Source: Rhizobium rhododendri
GTDB taxonomy: Bacteria > Pseudomonadota > Alphaproteobacteria > Rhizobiales > Rhizobiaceae
Direction: 5' to 3'
DNA length: 64,000 nucleotides
Assembly (NCBI RefSeq): GCF_007000325.2
Contig: NZ_CP117267.1
Coordinates: forward strand, 1,116,001 to 1,180,000
Shown: positions 48,365 to 56,860 of the stretch, piece by piece
How positions within the stretch are numbered: the stretch's first letter is position 1
Layout: every line of letters begins with the position of its first letter
The notes under the pieces: model-generated
Databases searched by the model: none
What the model saw: the letters and a program-made list of their open reading frames with translations, nothing else
Told to the model about the DNA's origin: nothing
Made by a program: the position numbers and the translations under genes

Positions 48365-49102
48365 TCAGGCTTCTTGCCCGGGCGTTCCGAAGCGGATGCG
48401 AAAGCGCCGGTTTTCCTTGCCCTTTTTTTCGATCTTGGCGATGAAGATCGCGCCGACCTCCTGCGTCTCCGACACATGTGTGCCGCCACAGGGCTGGCTG
48501 TCAACGGACGAACTCTCGCCGATGCAGACGAGGCTGACCCGGCCAAGTCCTATCGGAGGCCGAACGTTCTTGGACTTGACGATGCCCGGATTGGCCGCAA
48601 GCTCTTCGTCGGTAATCCATTGCAGGGTGATCGGGTGATTTTCGTTGACGAGCGTCATAAGCTTCGCCGTCACATCGTCCTTGTCGATCGCCTCGCTCAT
48701 GTCGAAGTCGACGCGGCTCTCGTCTTCGCCGACGGCAGCGCCTGTGATCGGGTAGGGGCAGACGACTGACAGGAGATGGCAGGCGGTGTGCATCCGCATC
48801 AGCCGGTAGCGGCGCGGCCAGTCGATGTGCAGAACCACTGTCTCGCCGACGGAAGGCACGGCCTCGCCTTCGAGCGGTGTGTGCAGGATAATGTCCTTGG
48901 TCGCGCCATGGCGGGCCTGGCCAAGCATGATCCTTGAGCCGTCGCTGCGTTCCAGAAATCCGGTATCGCCGGGCTGACCGCCCGATGTTGCATAAAAGCA
49001 GGTCCGGTCGACCTCGATGCTGCCGTCCTCGTGCACTGCAGTCACCGTCGCCTCGACGGTCGACAGATAGAAATCGTCACGGAAGAGCGCCTCGACTGTC
49101 AT
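48365..49102 (-). CDS. AlaX-like alanyl-tRNA editing protein
   Basis: Free-standing editing domain (245 residues) that removes wrongly attached serine or glycine from tRNA-Ala. Zinc and active-site motifs are HTACHLL (HxxxH type) and QPCGGTHVS. FYATSGGQPGDTG matches the AlaRS editing domain. It starts 6 nt after the cysK stop, which links tRNA proofreading to a serine-consuming pathway. Confidence 0.9.
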   Translation of the reverse strand: MTVEALFRDDFYLSTVEATVTAVHEDGSIEVDRTCFYATSGGQPGDTGFLERSDGSRIMLGQARHGATKDIILHTPLEGEAVPSVGETVVLHIDWPRRYRLMRMHTACHLLSVVCPYPITGAAVGEDESRVDFDMSEAIDKDDVTAKLMTLVNENHPITLQWITDEELAANPGIVKSKNVRPPIGLGRVSLVCIGESSSVDSQPCGGTHVSETQEVGAIFIAKIEKKGKENRRFRIRFGTPGQEA

Positions 49103-49108
49103 CGGCAA

Positions 49109-50149
49109 TCACGCGACCCGTTCATAGGGAACGGAAATCTGCGGGGACGCCGTCAGCCAATCCGGCACAGGCAGGCCCTTTGATTTCAGGAAGTCCGGGT
49201 TGAAGAGCTTGGACTGGTAGCGGTTGCCATAGTCGCAGAGGATGGTGACGATGGTGTGCCCGGGGCCGAGATCCTTCGCCATCCGCATCGCGCCGGCTAT
49301 GTTGATGGCTGAGGAGCCGCCGAGGCATAGCCCCTCATGTGCTGCAAGGTCGAAGACAATCGGCAATGCGTCCGCATCAGAGATCCGGTAGGCAAAATCA
49401 GGCTTGAAGCCCTCGAGATTGGCTGTGATGCGCCCCTGGCCGATACCTTCGGTGATCGACGATCCCTCGGATTTCAGCGTGCCATGCGCATAGAACTCAT
49501 AGAGCGATGCACCTTCGGGATCGGCGAGGCCGATCTTGATGCCCTTGTTGAAGCCATGCAGACCTATCGCCGTCCCGGCCAGCGTGCCGCCGGAACCGAC
49601 CGCGCAGATGAAGCCGTCGACCTTGCCGTGCGTATCATCCCAGATTTCGCGCGCCGTCGTCTCGATATGCGCCTGGCGGTTGGAGAGGTTGTCGAACTGG
49701 TTCGCCCAGATGGCGCCGTTCGGCTCGGTCTTTGCCAGTTGTTCTGCGAGCCGGCCGGAGACTTTGACGTAATTGTTGGGGTTTTTGTAAGGGGCAGCCG
49801 GAACTTCGACCAGTTCCGCGCCGAGCAGCCTCAGCGCGTCCTTCTTCTCCTGGCTCTGCGTTTCCGGGATGACGATGACGGTGCGATAGCCCAGCGCCTT
49901 GGCGACAAGAGTGAGGCCGATGCCGGTGTTGCCGGCCGTGCCCTCGACGATGACGCCTCCCGGCCGCAGCAGTCCCTTCTTCTCGGCATCGCGGATGATG
50001 TAGAGCGCCGCACGATCCTTGACGGACTGGCCAGGGTTCAGGAATTCCGCCTTGCCATAGATCGTCGAGCCGGTCGCCTCTGAGGCGCCCTTCAGCTTGA
50101 TAAGAGGTGTGTGGCCGATCGCTTCGAGGACGGAGGGGTAAACGCTCAT
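49109..50149 (-). CDS. cysK: Cysteine synthase A
   Basis: PLP enzyme (346 residues) making cysteine from O-acetylserine and sulfide. PLP-Lys44 is in FLNPGQSVKDRAAL, the substrate loop is EGTAGNTGIGL, and VGSGGTLAGTAIGL binds phosphate. It is longer than the usual 310 residues, with a C-terminal extension after NRYQSKLFNPDFLKSKG, as in a second CysK type of alphas. The first gene of a four-gene operon. Confidence 0.92.
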   Translation of the reverse strand: MSVYPSVLEAIGHTPLIKLKGASEATGSTIYGKAEFLNPGQSVKDRAALYIIRDAEKKGLLRPGGVIVEGTAGNTGIGLTLVAKALGYRTVIVIPETQSQEKKDALRLLGAELVEVPAAPYKNPNNYVKVSGRLAEQLAKTEPNGAIWANQFDNLSNRQAHIETTAREIWDDTHGKVDGFICAVGSGGTLAGTAIGLHGFNKGIKIGLADPEGASLYEFYAHGTLKSEGSSITEGIGQGRITANLEGFKPDFAYRISDADALPIVFDLAAHEGLCLGGSSAINIAGAMRMAKDLGPGHTIVTILCDYGNRYQSKLFNPDFLKSKGLPVPDWLTASPQISVPYERVA

Positions 50150-50285
50150 GGGATCTGCCTTCTGTTTGATCCTATTGTAAGAACGGTCTTTTCTCTCCAC
50201 AAGGCGGCATTGGCAAGAAATACCGTTCTCATAGGGCGGCCGGTGCGATAAAATTCATTGGCTCCAAGCAATAAGTCTGCCTTGG

Positions 50286-50315
50286 TGATCTGTTGATTGA
50301 CTTTTGGCGTAAGCG
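50286..50315 (+). promoter_or_regulatory. Candidate ECF (ChrR-partner type) promoter of the ChrR-like gene
   Basis: TGATCT (50286-50291), exactly 18 nt, then TAAGCG (50310-50315). The Rhodobacter RpoE/ChrR-type promoter is TGATCC-N18-TAAgTT by memory. The start codon is 46 nt further on. This would be autoregulation of the anti-sigma-like gene. Confidence 0.55.
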
Positions 50316-50361
50316 TCAGCAGAAAAGTTCGAGCGGGTGAACGGTCTTGGTCGGAACGAAT

Positions 50362-51012
50362 ATGGTGGGCAATCAGATCGATACTTTCGACGCGCTTATG
50401 GCGCATTATGTTGCCGGCTCGCTTCCGGAACCTGCCCGCATTCTTGTTGCTGCCCATCTCGAGATGCAGCCCATCAATCGTTTAATCGTCCATGATCTGG
50501 AAGCACTTGCAGGCGAGGCTCTGGAACAGATGCCCGCCGCAAATCCCGGTGACAGGAACGCCCGGCTTGCTGCAATTTTCGCGTCGCCGGCCTCGTCGGA
50601 ACCGGCGCCACGACCGGTCGAAAGATCAGGTGACGGCGGGTTGCCACAGACGCTGCGCGATTTCATCGGTTACGATCTTGCGGATATCCCGTGGCGCAGC
50701 AAGTTGCCGGGCTTCAAGAAATACGGCCTTGGCGAAATCGATGGCTGCAAGGTGAACCTGATGTGGATCCGAGCCGGCAGGAAGCTGCCGACCCACACCC
50801 ATGAGGGCGCCGAGTTGACGCTGGTGCTGGAGGGTGCATTCTCGGATGCGCGCGGCCGCTACGGGCCGGGCGAGATATCGATCGCCGACGACAGCATCGT
50901 ACACCGGCCGGTCGCCGAAAACGACCGGCCCTGCATTGCCTTTTCGGTGCTCGAGGCGCCGATAAAATTCAAGGGGCCGCTGACGCGTCTCGTTGGCGAC
51001 CTGCTCGGCTGA
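50362..51012 (+). CDS. ChrR-like cupin anti-sigma protein lacking the zinc Cys pair
   Basis: 216 residues from ATG 50362. The N-domain ALMAHYVAGSLPEPARILVAAHLE follows ChrR anti-sigma proteins, but the HxxxCxxC zinc motif reads His32, Gln36, Asn39, so both Cys are gone. The C-terminal cupin is intact (His135, His137, Glu141, His171). In ChrR the N-domain holds the ECF sigma and the cupin domain is needed for the singlet-oxygen response. No sigma gene lies next to it. Confidence 0.8.
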   Translation: MVGNQIDTFDALMAHYVAGSLPEPARILVAAHLEMQPINRLIVHDLEALAGEALEQMPAANPGDRNARLAAIFASPASSEPAPRPVERSGDGGLPQTLRDFIGYDLADIPWRSKLPGFKKYGLGEIDGCKVNLMWIRAGRKLPTHTHEGAELTLVLEGAFSDARGRYGPGEISIADDSIVHRPVAENDRPCIAFSVLEAPIKFKGPLTRLVGDLLG

Positions 51013-51058
51013 AAGCAGCCACAATAGCGTGCTATCGGCAGCGACAAACTGCTGGACA

Positions 51059-51084
51059 GGAACTTTCTGACATCGCCTGGTGTT
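51059..51084 (+). promoter_or_regulatory. Candidate EcfG-type promoter of the SDR gene
   Basis: GGAAC (51059-51063), 17 nt, then TGTT (51081-51084), one base from the rhizobial general-stress consensus GGAAC-N16/17-CGTT. The SDR start lies 28 nt downstream. Confidence 0.4.
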
Positions 51085-51112
51085 GAACCGGACCCGCCGA
51101 GGAGCAAACGAG

Positions 51113-51943
51113 ATGCGTGACTATGTCGCCCGACCCGATCATGGGATCGTCTGGATTTCCGGAGCCAGCTCGGGCATTGGACGGGCGCTCGCGCTCAAGC
51201 TGGCGGGTGAGGGGTACCGGGTCGCCGTGACCGCCCGCAACCATGACAAGCTGCTCGAACTCCAGTTGGAGGCGGCAGGACTTGCCGGCAGCATCATCGT
51301 TCTCGATGGCGACGTTACCAGTGCCGAGGACATGGAACACACCGTCGCCGCCATAGAGTACCAGCACGGCACTCTGGCCATGGCGATCTTCAATGCCGGC
51401 GTCTATCTGCCCGTCGACGGTGCGCATCTGAAACACGAGGACTTCGAGCGGAGCTTCTCCGTCAACTTGTCCGGCGTGGTCAATTGTTTGATCCCCGCAG
51501 TCCGTCACATGAAGACGAAGGGGCAGGGCCAGATTGCTATCGTCTCGTCTGTGACCGGCTACGGAGGGCTGCCGACAAGTGCTGCCTATGGAGCCACCAA
51601 AGCGGCGCTCATCAACATGGCCGAAAGCCTGAAATTCGATCTCGATAAACTCGGCATCCGAATCCAGGTCATCAATCCGGGCTTCGTCGATACCGAAGCC
51701 ACAAAGAACAACCAATTCCCTATGCCGTCGCTGGTGACCGCCCAGGTCGCTGCCGATGAGATTGCCGCAGGCCTGAAGTCGCTCTCCTTCGAGATCAGCT
51801 TTCCGAAGAGTTTTACACTACGGTTGAAGCTGCTGAAATTCCTGCCCTACAATCTCTATTTCAAGGTCATCAACCGGTTTACCGGATGGCCCGAGCGCGC
51901 GGTGGAGTCTCCGCGCGATCCCTCTCCGCATCCAGCCGAGTAG
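51113..51943 (+). CDS. Short-chain dehydrogenase/reductase
   Basis: 276 residues from ATG 51113, behind GGAG. The cofactor motif is ISGASSGIG, with NAG in IFNAGVYLP. The catalytic Ser and YxxxK are in VSSVTGYGGLPTSAAYGATKAAL. The C-terminal helix (RLKLLKFLPYNLYFKVINRF) is amphipathic and may touch membrane. Its 3' end runs 65 nt into the opposite MFS gene. An SDR is also part of the Rhodobacter ChrR regulon. Confidence 0.9.
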   Translation: MRDYVARPDHGIVWISGASSGIGRALALKLAGEGYRVAVTARNHDKLLELQLEAAGLAGSIIVLDGDVTSAEDMEHTVAAIEYQHGTLAMAIFNAGVYLPVDGAHLKHEDFERSFSVNLSGVVNCLIPAVRHMKTKGQGQIAIVSSVTGYGGLPTSAAYGATKAALINMAESLKFDLDKLGIRIQVINPGFVDTEATKNNQFPMPSLVTAQVAADEIAAGLKSLSFEISFPKSFTLRLKLLKFLPYNLYFKVINRFTGWPERAVESPRDPSPHPAE

Positions 51944-53315
51944 CGGCTGGCCTGCTGCCGTCGATGCGGGAGCGCAACAGCTTGTGCGCTGCCTCGTCGA
52001 GCGGAAAATTCCACATAAGCGCCACGGCGGCGAGCTTCAGCGCGATGGGTATCCACGCATAGGCGATGGCCAGCGTCCAGAGAGCCTCCGGCCGGTTGCC
52101 GGCGCCGGCCGCAGCATCGAAGCCGAAGACAGATAGCAGCGGAAAAATCAGCCCAACACCCGCAGCCAGTGACAGCTTGGTGGCCAGACCCCAGGCCGCA
52201 AAATAGAGGCCGCCGCGCTGCGAGCCGGATTGGGCGGTGTCCACATCGATGACATCGGCCTGAATTGCCGGGGGCAGAGACAAATCGAACCCCAGCATAA
52301 GGCCCGTGACGATGCAGATCGCGCCAAAACCATAGAGCGAACCGGAAGGCAGCAGCGGTGCCGCGACGAAGGCGGCACAGGCAACGATCATCGCAATGCA
52401 CCAGGCGCGGTGCTTGCCGAAGCGTCTGGCAGCCAGCGTCGCCAGCGGAACACCGGCGATGCCGAACAGGAAATACACGAACAGCAGCGGCCCGCGCGAT
52501 TGCGGCAACCCAAGCCGGTCCGATACGAAATAGAGAAAGAGTGTCGCGGGGATGCCGTTTGCAAAGCCGTTGATGAAATACGCGATCAGCAGGCGGACGA
52601 ACGGCATGTTTGCCGCAAGAAATCCGAGGCTCTGTCGGAGGGCTATCCCGGCGACGCTATGCTCGCGCGGTTCCGGCACGAAGATCACGGCTATCAGGCC
52701 CGAGACCGGCAGACTGATCGCGACCACGATCCCGAGCACGGCGAGCCCGGAAATTGGAGCTCCGCGCTCCATGCCGATGGCGAACGGCACGACGATGGCA
52801 ATCAGCACCCCGATCAATGAGATGCCCTCGCGAAGGCTGGTCAGCGATGTGCGCCCGCTGTAGTCGTCGATAAGCTCCGCCCCCCATGCCGAATAGGGCA
52901 CCATCGCCATCGTATAGCCGAGCGACAGCACTACGCCCCAGACGCCAAGCCACAGAAGCGTCACACCCGGTGGCGGCGAATAGAGCATCAGCGCGGCAAG
53001 CGAGGCGATGGGTACCGAAAGCGAAAAAAGCAGGCGACGTCGGCCGAAGCGAGGTCGGAAGCGATCCGCGACCATGCCGACCAGCGGATCGGATACGGCA
53101 TCGAATATTCTCACCAGCAGCAGCACGAAGCCGACGCCGGCAAGGGGGAGGCCTATGGTTTCGGTGTAGTAGGTCGGCACCACCGCATAGAGCGGCAGGC
53201 CGAGCGCTGCGAGCGGCGCTGCCGGCAGCGCGTAAGCCAGAAGCCGCCACCAGCCGATCTGTCGTTGACCGCTCGACTGCGGTGAACGCAGTCCGTCCGC
53301 GTCACGCCCTGGCAA
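51879..53315 (-). CDS. MFS transporter, sugar:cation symporter-like
   Basis: About 478 residues with twelve membrane helices. GRRRLLFSLSVP after RIFDAVSDPLVGMVADR is the conserved GPH/MFS_2 loop. No ATG lies near a sensible start; TTG 53315 inside the end of the Cfa gene is the best candidate, preceded by AGGTGG. It is the last gene of the photolyase operon. The substrate is unknown, possibly a lipid or its precursor. Confidence 0.85.
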   Translation of the reverse strand: MPGRDADGLRSPQSSGQRQIGWWRLLAYALPAAPLAALGLPLYAVVPTYYTETIGLPLAGVGFVLLLVRIFDAVSDPLVGMVADRFRPRFGRRRLLFSLSVPIASLAALMLYSPPPGVTLLWLGVWGVVLSLGYTMAMVPYSAWGAELIDDYSGRTSLTSLREGISLIGVLIAIVVPFAIGMERGAPISGLAVLGIVVAISLPVSGLIAVIFVPEPREHSVAGIALRQSLGFLAANMPFVRLLIAYFINGFANGIPATLFLYFVSDRLGLPQSRGPLLFVYFLFGIAGVPLATLAARRFGKHRAWCIAMIVACAAFVAAPLLPSGSLYGFGAICIVTGLMLGFDLSLPPAIQADVIDVDTAQSGSQRGGLYFAAWGLATKLSLAAGVGLIFPLLSVFGFDAAAGAGNRPEALWTLAIAYAWIPIALKLAAVALMWNFPLDEAAHKLLRSRIDGSRPAATRLDAERDRAETPPRARAIR

Positions 53316-54660
53316 AAACCACCTGGCGCACGTCGATATTGCGCGAGAGGAAGCCCGCCTCGCAGTAAAACAGGTAAAAGTCCCAGAGCCGCTTGAAACG
53401 GTCATCGAACCCAAGCGGCTTCACCCGCTCCCAGGCGGCCCAGAAACGGTCGCGCCATTCAGCCAGCGTCCGGGCGTAGTCGAGCCCGAAACCGAAATCC
53501 TTGACCATCGACAGGTCGACCTTCCGGCTCAGCGCCAGGAGATGTTCCGGCGTCGGGAGCATGCCGCCGGGAAAGACGTATTTCTGGATGAAGTCCGGGT
53601 TGGCCTTGTACTTCGCGAAGGCCTCTGGCTTGATGGTGATGATCTGCAGGCCAGCCTGGCCACCCGGCTTCAGGCAGTCCTTCAACTTGGAAAAATAGGT
53701 CGACCAGTATTTCTCCCCAACCGCCTCGAACATTTCGATGGAGATAATCTTGTCGTAGACACCGGTTTCGTCGCGATAGTCCTGGAAGCGGAAATCGACG
53801 CGATCGCTGAGGCCAGCCTTGCGGATACGCTCTTCGGCGAAGACCAGCTGTTCGCGGCTGATGGTCAGGCCAGTAACGCGGCACCCCATTTCCCGCGCGG
53901 CGAATTCGGCAAACCCGCCCCAGCCGCAGCCGATCTCCAGCACATGGTCGCCCGGCTTGATGCCGGTGGCCTCTGCCAAGGCCCGGTATTTCGCATTCTG
54001 GGCCGACTGCAGGTCGTTGGCGCCGGTCGAATAGAGCGCGGAGGAATAGGTCATGCTCGGGTCGAGCCACGCTTTGTAGAAGTCGTTGCCGAGATCGTAA
54101 TGCGCCGAAATATTGCGCTTGGATCCGGCCTTGCTGTTGCCGCGCATCCAGTGGCGGATCTTCTCGACGACCTGCATGATGCCGCCGGTGCCGTTGGCAT
54201 ACTGGTCGGCTGCTTCGCCGTTGATCAGGAAAAGCTGCAGGAAGGACACGATGTCGGGGCTGTCCCAATCGCCGTCCATATAAGTCTCCGCGACGCCAAT
54301 CGTGCCCGTAAGCAGCGCCCGGTAGGCGAGCTTCCAGTTTCGCAGCGTCACGGCCGCCTTGGGACCCTCCATCTTGCCGACGACGACTACCTTGCGGCCG
54401 TCCGGCATCTGGATGGCGAGCGAACCGGTCTGCATCTGCAGCAGCCCGCGAAGGGCAAGTCGCGCCTTAAACGGCAATCCCTTGGAGACGCGCGCGATGT
54501 TGTCGTGCGTCAGAATCTCGGCGCCCTCGGCGAATTTCGTCCAGTCCTGCCTGTCAGTCATCGATGCTCCGGTAGCAATTGGCTTGGCTCCTGCACCTAT
54601 ATGATGTGCGACCGGGACTTGCCAGTCCTTGGCATCTATTGTCGGGGAATCCCAAGTCAT
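53302..54660 (-). CDS. Cyclopropane-fatty-acyl-phospholipid synthase-like methyltransferase
   Basis: 452 residues. The SAM site is VLEIGCGWGGFAEFAA, preceded by NISAHYDLGNDFYKAWLDPSM and followed by DKIISIEMFEAVGEKYW, all CfaS-family. It would methylate unsaturated acyl chains. In Rhodobacter a homologue in the same regulon makes furan fatty acids (UfaM). Its ATG overlaps the DUF1365 stop (ATGA), which supports this start. Confidence 0.92.
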   Translation of the reverse strand: MTWDSPTIDAKDWQVPVAHHIGAGAKPIATGASMTDRQDWTKFAEGAEILTHDNIARVSKGLPFKARLALRGLLQMQTGSLAIQMPDGRKVVVVGKMEGPKAAVTLRNWKLAYRALLTGTIGVAETYMDGDWDSPDIVSFLQLFLINGEAADQYANGTGGIMQVVEKIRHWMRGNSKAGSKRNISAHYDLGNDFYKAWLDPSMTYSSALYSTGANDLQSAQNAKYRALAEATGIKPGDHVLEIGCGWGGFAEFAAREMGCRVTGLTISREQLVFAEERIRKAGLSDRVDFRFQDYRDETGVYDKIISIEMFEAVGEKYWSTYFSKLKDCLKPGGQAGLQIITIKPEAFAKYKANPDFIQKYVFPGGMLPTPEHLLALSRKVDLSMVKDFGFGLDYARTLAEWRDRFWAAWERVKPLGFDDRFKRLWDFYLFYCEAGFLSRNIDVRQVVFARA

Positions 54661-55508
54661 TCTGCGGCCTCCAGGGTTATGCGCTGCGGCTTGATGCTGA
54701 CGGGAGGCGGAGCCTTTGGCTTGGGGATGTATTTAGCCCCCTTGAGCCATAGCTTCAGTGCCTCCCAGTGAATGCCGGCGACGATCTTCAGGGTCAGGAA
54801 TGGGATGCGGACTGTCAGCGCGAGAAGCGTCGCGGTTGCCATTGTCTGCCGACGTCCAGTGAATGTGGCCGCCAGCAACGGACCCTCCGCATCGGTTTCG
54901 AGGATACGCCAGCGAATTTCATCGCCCGGCGGGAGCATGCGGAAATGATAGCGCATCTGCATCGGGATGAAGGGCGAAACGTGAAAAATCTTGTCGCAGC
55001 TCTGGCGCAGTCCACTTTCGGTCATCTCGCCGTCGCTGACCGGGCACACATAGGTGTGCCGCTCGCCGAACGTGTTTCGGACCTCGTAGATGGCAGCCAT
55101 CAAGCGCTCGTTGGCGTCGTAGGCGTAATAGACGGAAATCGGATTGAAGACGTAGCCGAGGATGCGCGGGTAGCAGACCAGCACGATGCGGGCGGCCCGT
55201 TCTGGAAGACCGGCGTCTGCCAGCAGTCCGTCGGCATAGGCGCGTAGCGTGGCACTGTCGCCGCAATGGTCCTTCTCATGGAAAGCCACCAGGTTTCTCT
55301 TGTTCACTGAAAACAGGGCCGACAGTCTGTCCGCCTCGACCAGACGATCGAGATCGACGAACAGCGAGAACACCCGGTACTGGAAGCGGTGTCCGAACGG
55401 CTTCATGCGCTGGTGCATCACCTCGCCGGTATAGAGCGCAGCGGGCACAAGAGGCACCGGACCGTTGCGCTCGAGGTTGACACCGCCCTTTTCCAGAGGC
55501 TTCCTCAT
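54657..55508 (-). CDS. DUF1365-family protein
   Basis: 283 residues. ALYTGEVMHQRMKPFGHRFQYRVFSLFVDLD, CYPRILGYVFNPISVYYAYD and KIFHVSPFIPMQMRYHFRM are the DUF1365 pattern. It has long been found next to a flavin amine-oxidase-like protein and a Cfa-like methyltransferase, as here. Biochemistry is unknown; it probably acts on membrane lipids. It overlaps both neighbours by 4 nt. Confidence 0.9.
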   Translation of the reverse strand: MRKPLEKGGVNLERNGPVPLVPAALYTGEVMHQRMKPFGHRFQYRVFSLFVDLDRLVEADRLSALFSVNKRNLVAFHEKDHCGDSATLRAYADGLLADAGLPERAARIVLVCYPRILGYVFNPISVYYAYDANERLMAAIYEVRNTFGERHTYVCPVSDGEMTESGLRQSCDKIFHVSPFIPMQMRYHFRMLPPGDEIRWRILETDAEGPLLAATFTGRRQTMATATLLALTVRIPFLTLKIVAGIHWEALKLWLKGAKYIPKPKAPPPVSIKPQRITLEAAE

Positions 55509-56860
55509 ACCAGGACTTCAAGTTCTTGCTTGGCACGGACGGCAGCCTGCCTCGGGGCGCGCCACGGGATGACGCCGCCGAGCGCCTCGGCTGCCGCGAG
55601 ACCGGAGGTCAGGCCGTCTTCATGGAAGCCGTATCCAGTCCAAGCGCCGGCGAAATGGCTGTGGTTCCGCCCCTGTATGCTGGCAAGCCGCAATTGTGCA
55701 TCCATACTGCCGCCGTTGAATTGCGGGTGGTCGTAGGAATACTCGGCAAACACCTTAGACGGATCGGGTTCGCGATCAGGGTTGAGGGTGACGAACAGGG
55801 GATGGTCGTCACGAATGCCTTGCAGCCGGTTCATCCAGTAGCTGACAGCGCAGCCTTTCTCGCCTTCGCCTGCGCTGGAGCGGAGATAGTTCCAGGACGC
55901 CCAGACCTTGCGGCGCTTCGGCATCAGGGAGAGGTCGCGGTGGAGCACGACACGGTTAGGGCCGTAGGGGATAGCGCCGAGCAGGCGTCGTTCTTCGGGC
56001 GTTGCGTCCTTCAGCATCGCCAGGGTCTGGTTGCTGTGGGCGGCAAAAATCACCTTGTCGTAGATCGCTTCGCGACCATGCTCGTCGGTGATCAACACGT
56101 GATCGTCGCGACGCTGGACGGCGCGGATACCGCATGACAGCTTCAGTCGGTCGCCGAGCGGTGACAGAAGCTTTTCCAGATAGTTGCGGCTTCCCCCGGT
56201 AACCGTGCGCCACTGGTGCTGCTTGAGGTAGATCAGGCGGTGATTGTCGAAGAAATTGACGAAATGCTCGGCGGGGAAGTCGAGCATCTGCGCTGCCGGT
56301 GTCGACCAGATGGCGGCCGCCATGGGGATCAGGTAGTTGTTGGTGAAGCCCGGCGAAAAACCCCGCCAGTCGAGGTAGTCGCCGATCGAGCGTTCGGCGA
56401 GATGGCCCGCGGCGCGGTCCGTAAGGCAGGTCTTGTTGAAGCGCATGATCTCGCGCACCATCCAGAGAAAGGATGGGCGTAGCAGGTTGCGTTTCTGGGC
56501 GAACAGCGTCCCCAGATTATCGCCACTCCATTCCATCCTGCCGCGGTCGAGCGATAGTGCAAAGCTCATGTTGCTGGCATGGGTTTTGACACCCAGTTCG
56601 GAAAATAGCGCCGTCAGGTTCGGATAGTTCTGCTCGTTGTAGACGATGAACCCGGTGTCGACGGAAATCGGCGTGCCGTCATAGTCGATATCGACAGTTG
56701 CCGTGTGCCCGCCCGCCCGGTCCGCCTTTTCGTAGAGCGTGACATCGTGCACCGGGTGAAGCGCCCAGGCGGCGGAGGTGCCGGAAACGCCGGAGCCGAT
56801 TACCGCGATTTTCATGCGGTGGGCGCCGTTGTGTCCAGGGTCTGCAAACAGGGCGTTCAT
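55505..56860 (-). CDS. FAD-dependent amine-oxidase-like protein
   Basis: 451 residues. The dinucleotide motif is KIAVIGSGVSGTSAAWALHPVHDVTLYEKADRAGGH, cut by family as GxGxxG-x18-E. TGFIVYNEQNYPNL and a C-terminal FAD-contact GAWTGYGFHEDGLTSG follow. It belongs to the flavoproteins linked with Cfa-like methyltransferases (UfaD-like desaturase in Rhodobacter). The start ATG 56860 overlaps the photolyase stop; ATG 56815 is the other choice. Confidence 0.88.
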   Translation of the reverse strand: MNALFADPGHNGAHRMKIAVIGSGVSGTSAAWALHPVHDVTLYEKADRAGGHTATVDIDYDGTPISVDTGFIVYNEQNYPNLTALFSELGVKTHASNMSFALSLDRGRMEWSGDNLGTLFAQKRNLLRPSFLWMVREIMRFNKTCLTDRAAGHLAERSIGDYLDWRGFSPGFTNNYLIPMAAAIWSTPAAQMLDFPAEHFVNFFDNHRLIYLKQHQWRTVTGGSRNYLEKLLSPLGDRLKLSCGIRAVQRRDDHVLITDEHGREAIYDKVIFAAHSNQTLAMLKDATPEERRLLGAIPYGPNRVVLHRDLSLMPKRRKVWASWNYLRSSAGEGEKGCAVSYWMNRLQGIRDDHPLFVTLNPDREPDPSKVFAEYSYDHPQFNGGSMDAQLRLASIQGRNHSHFAGAWTGYGFHEDGLTSGLAAAEALGGVIPWRAPRQAAVRAKQELEVLV

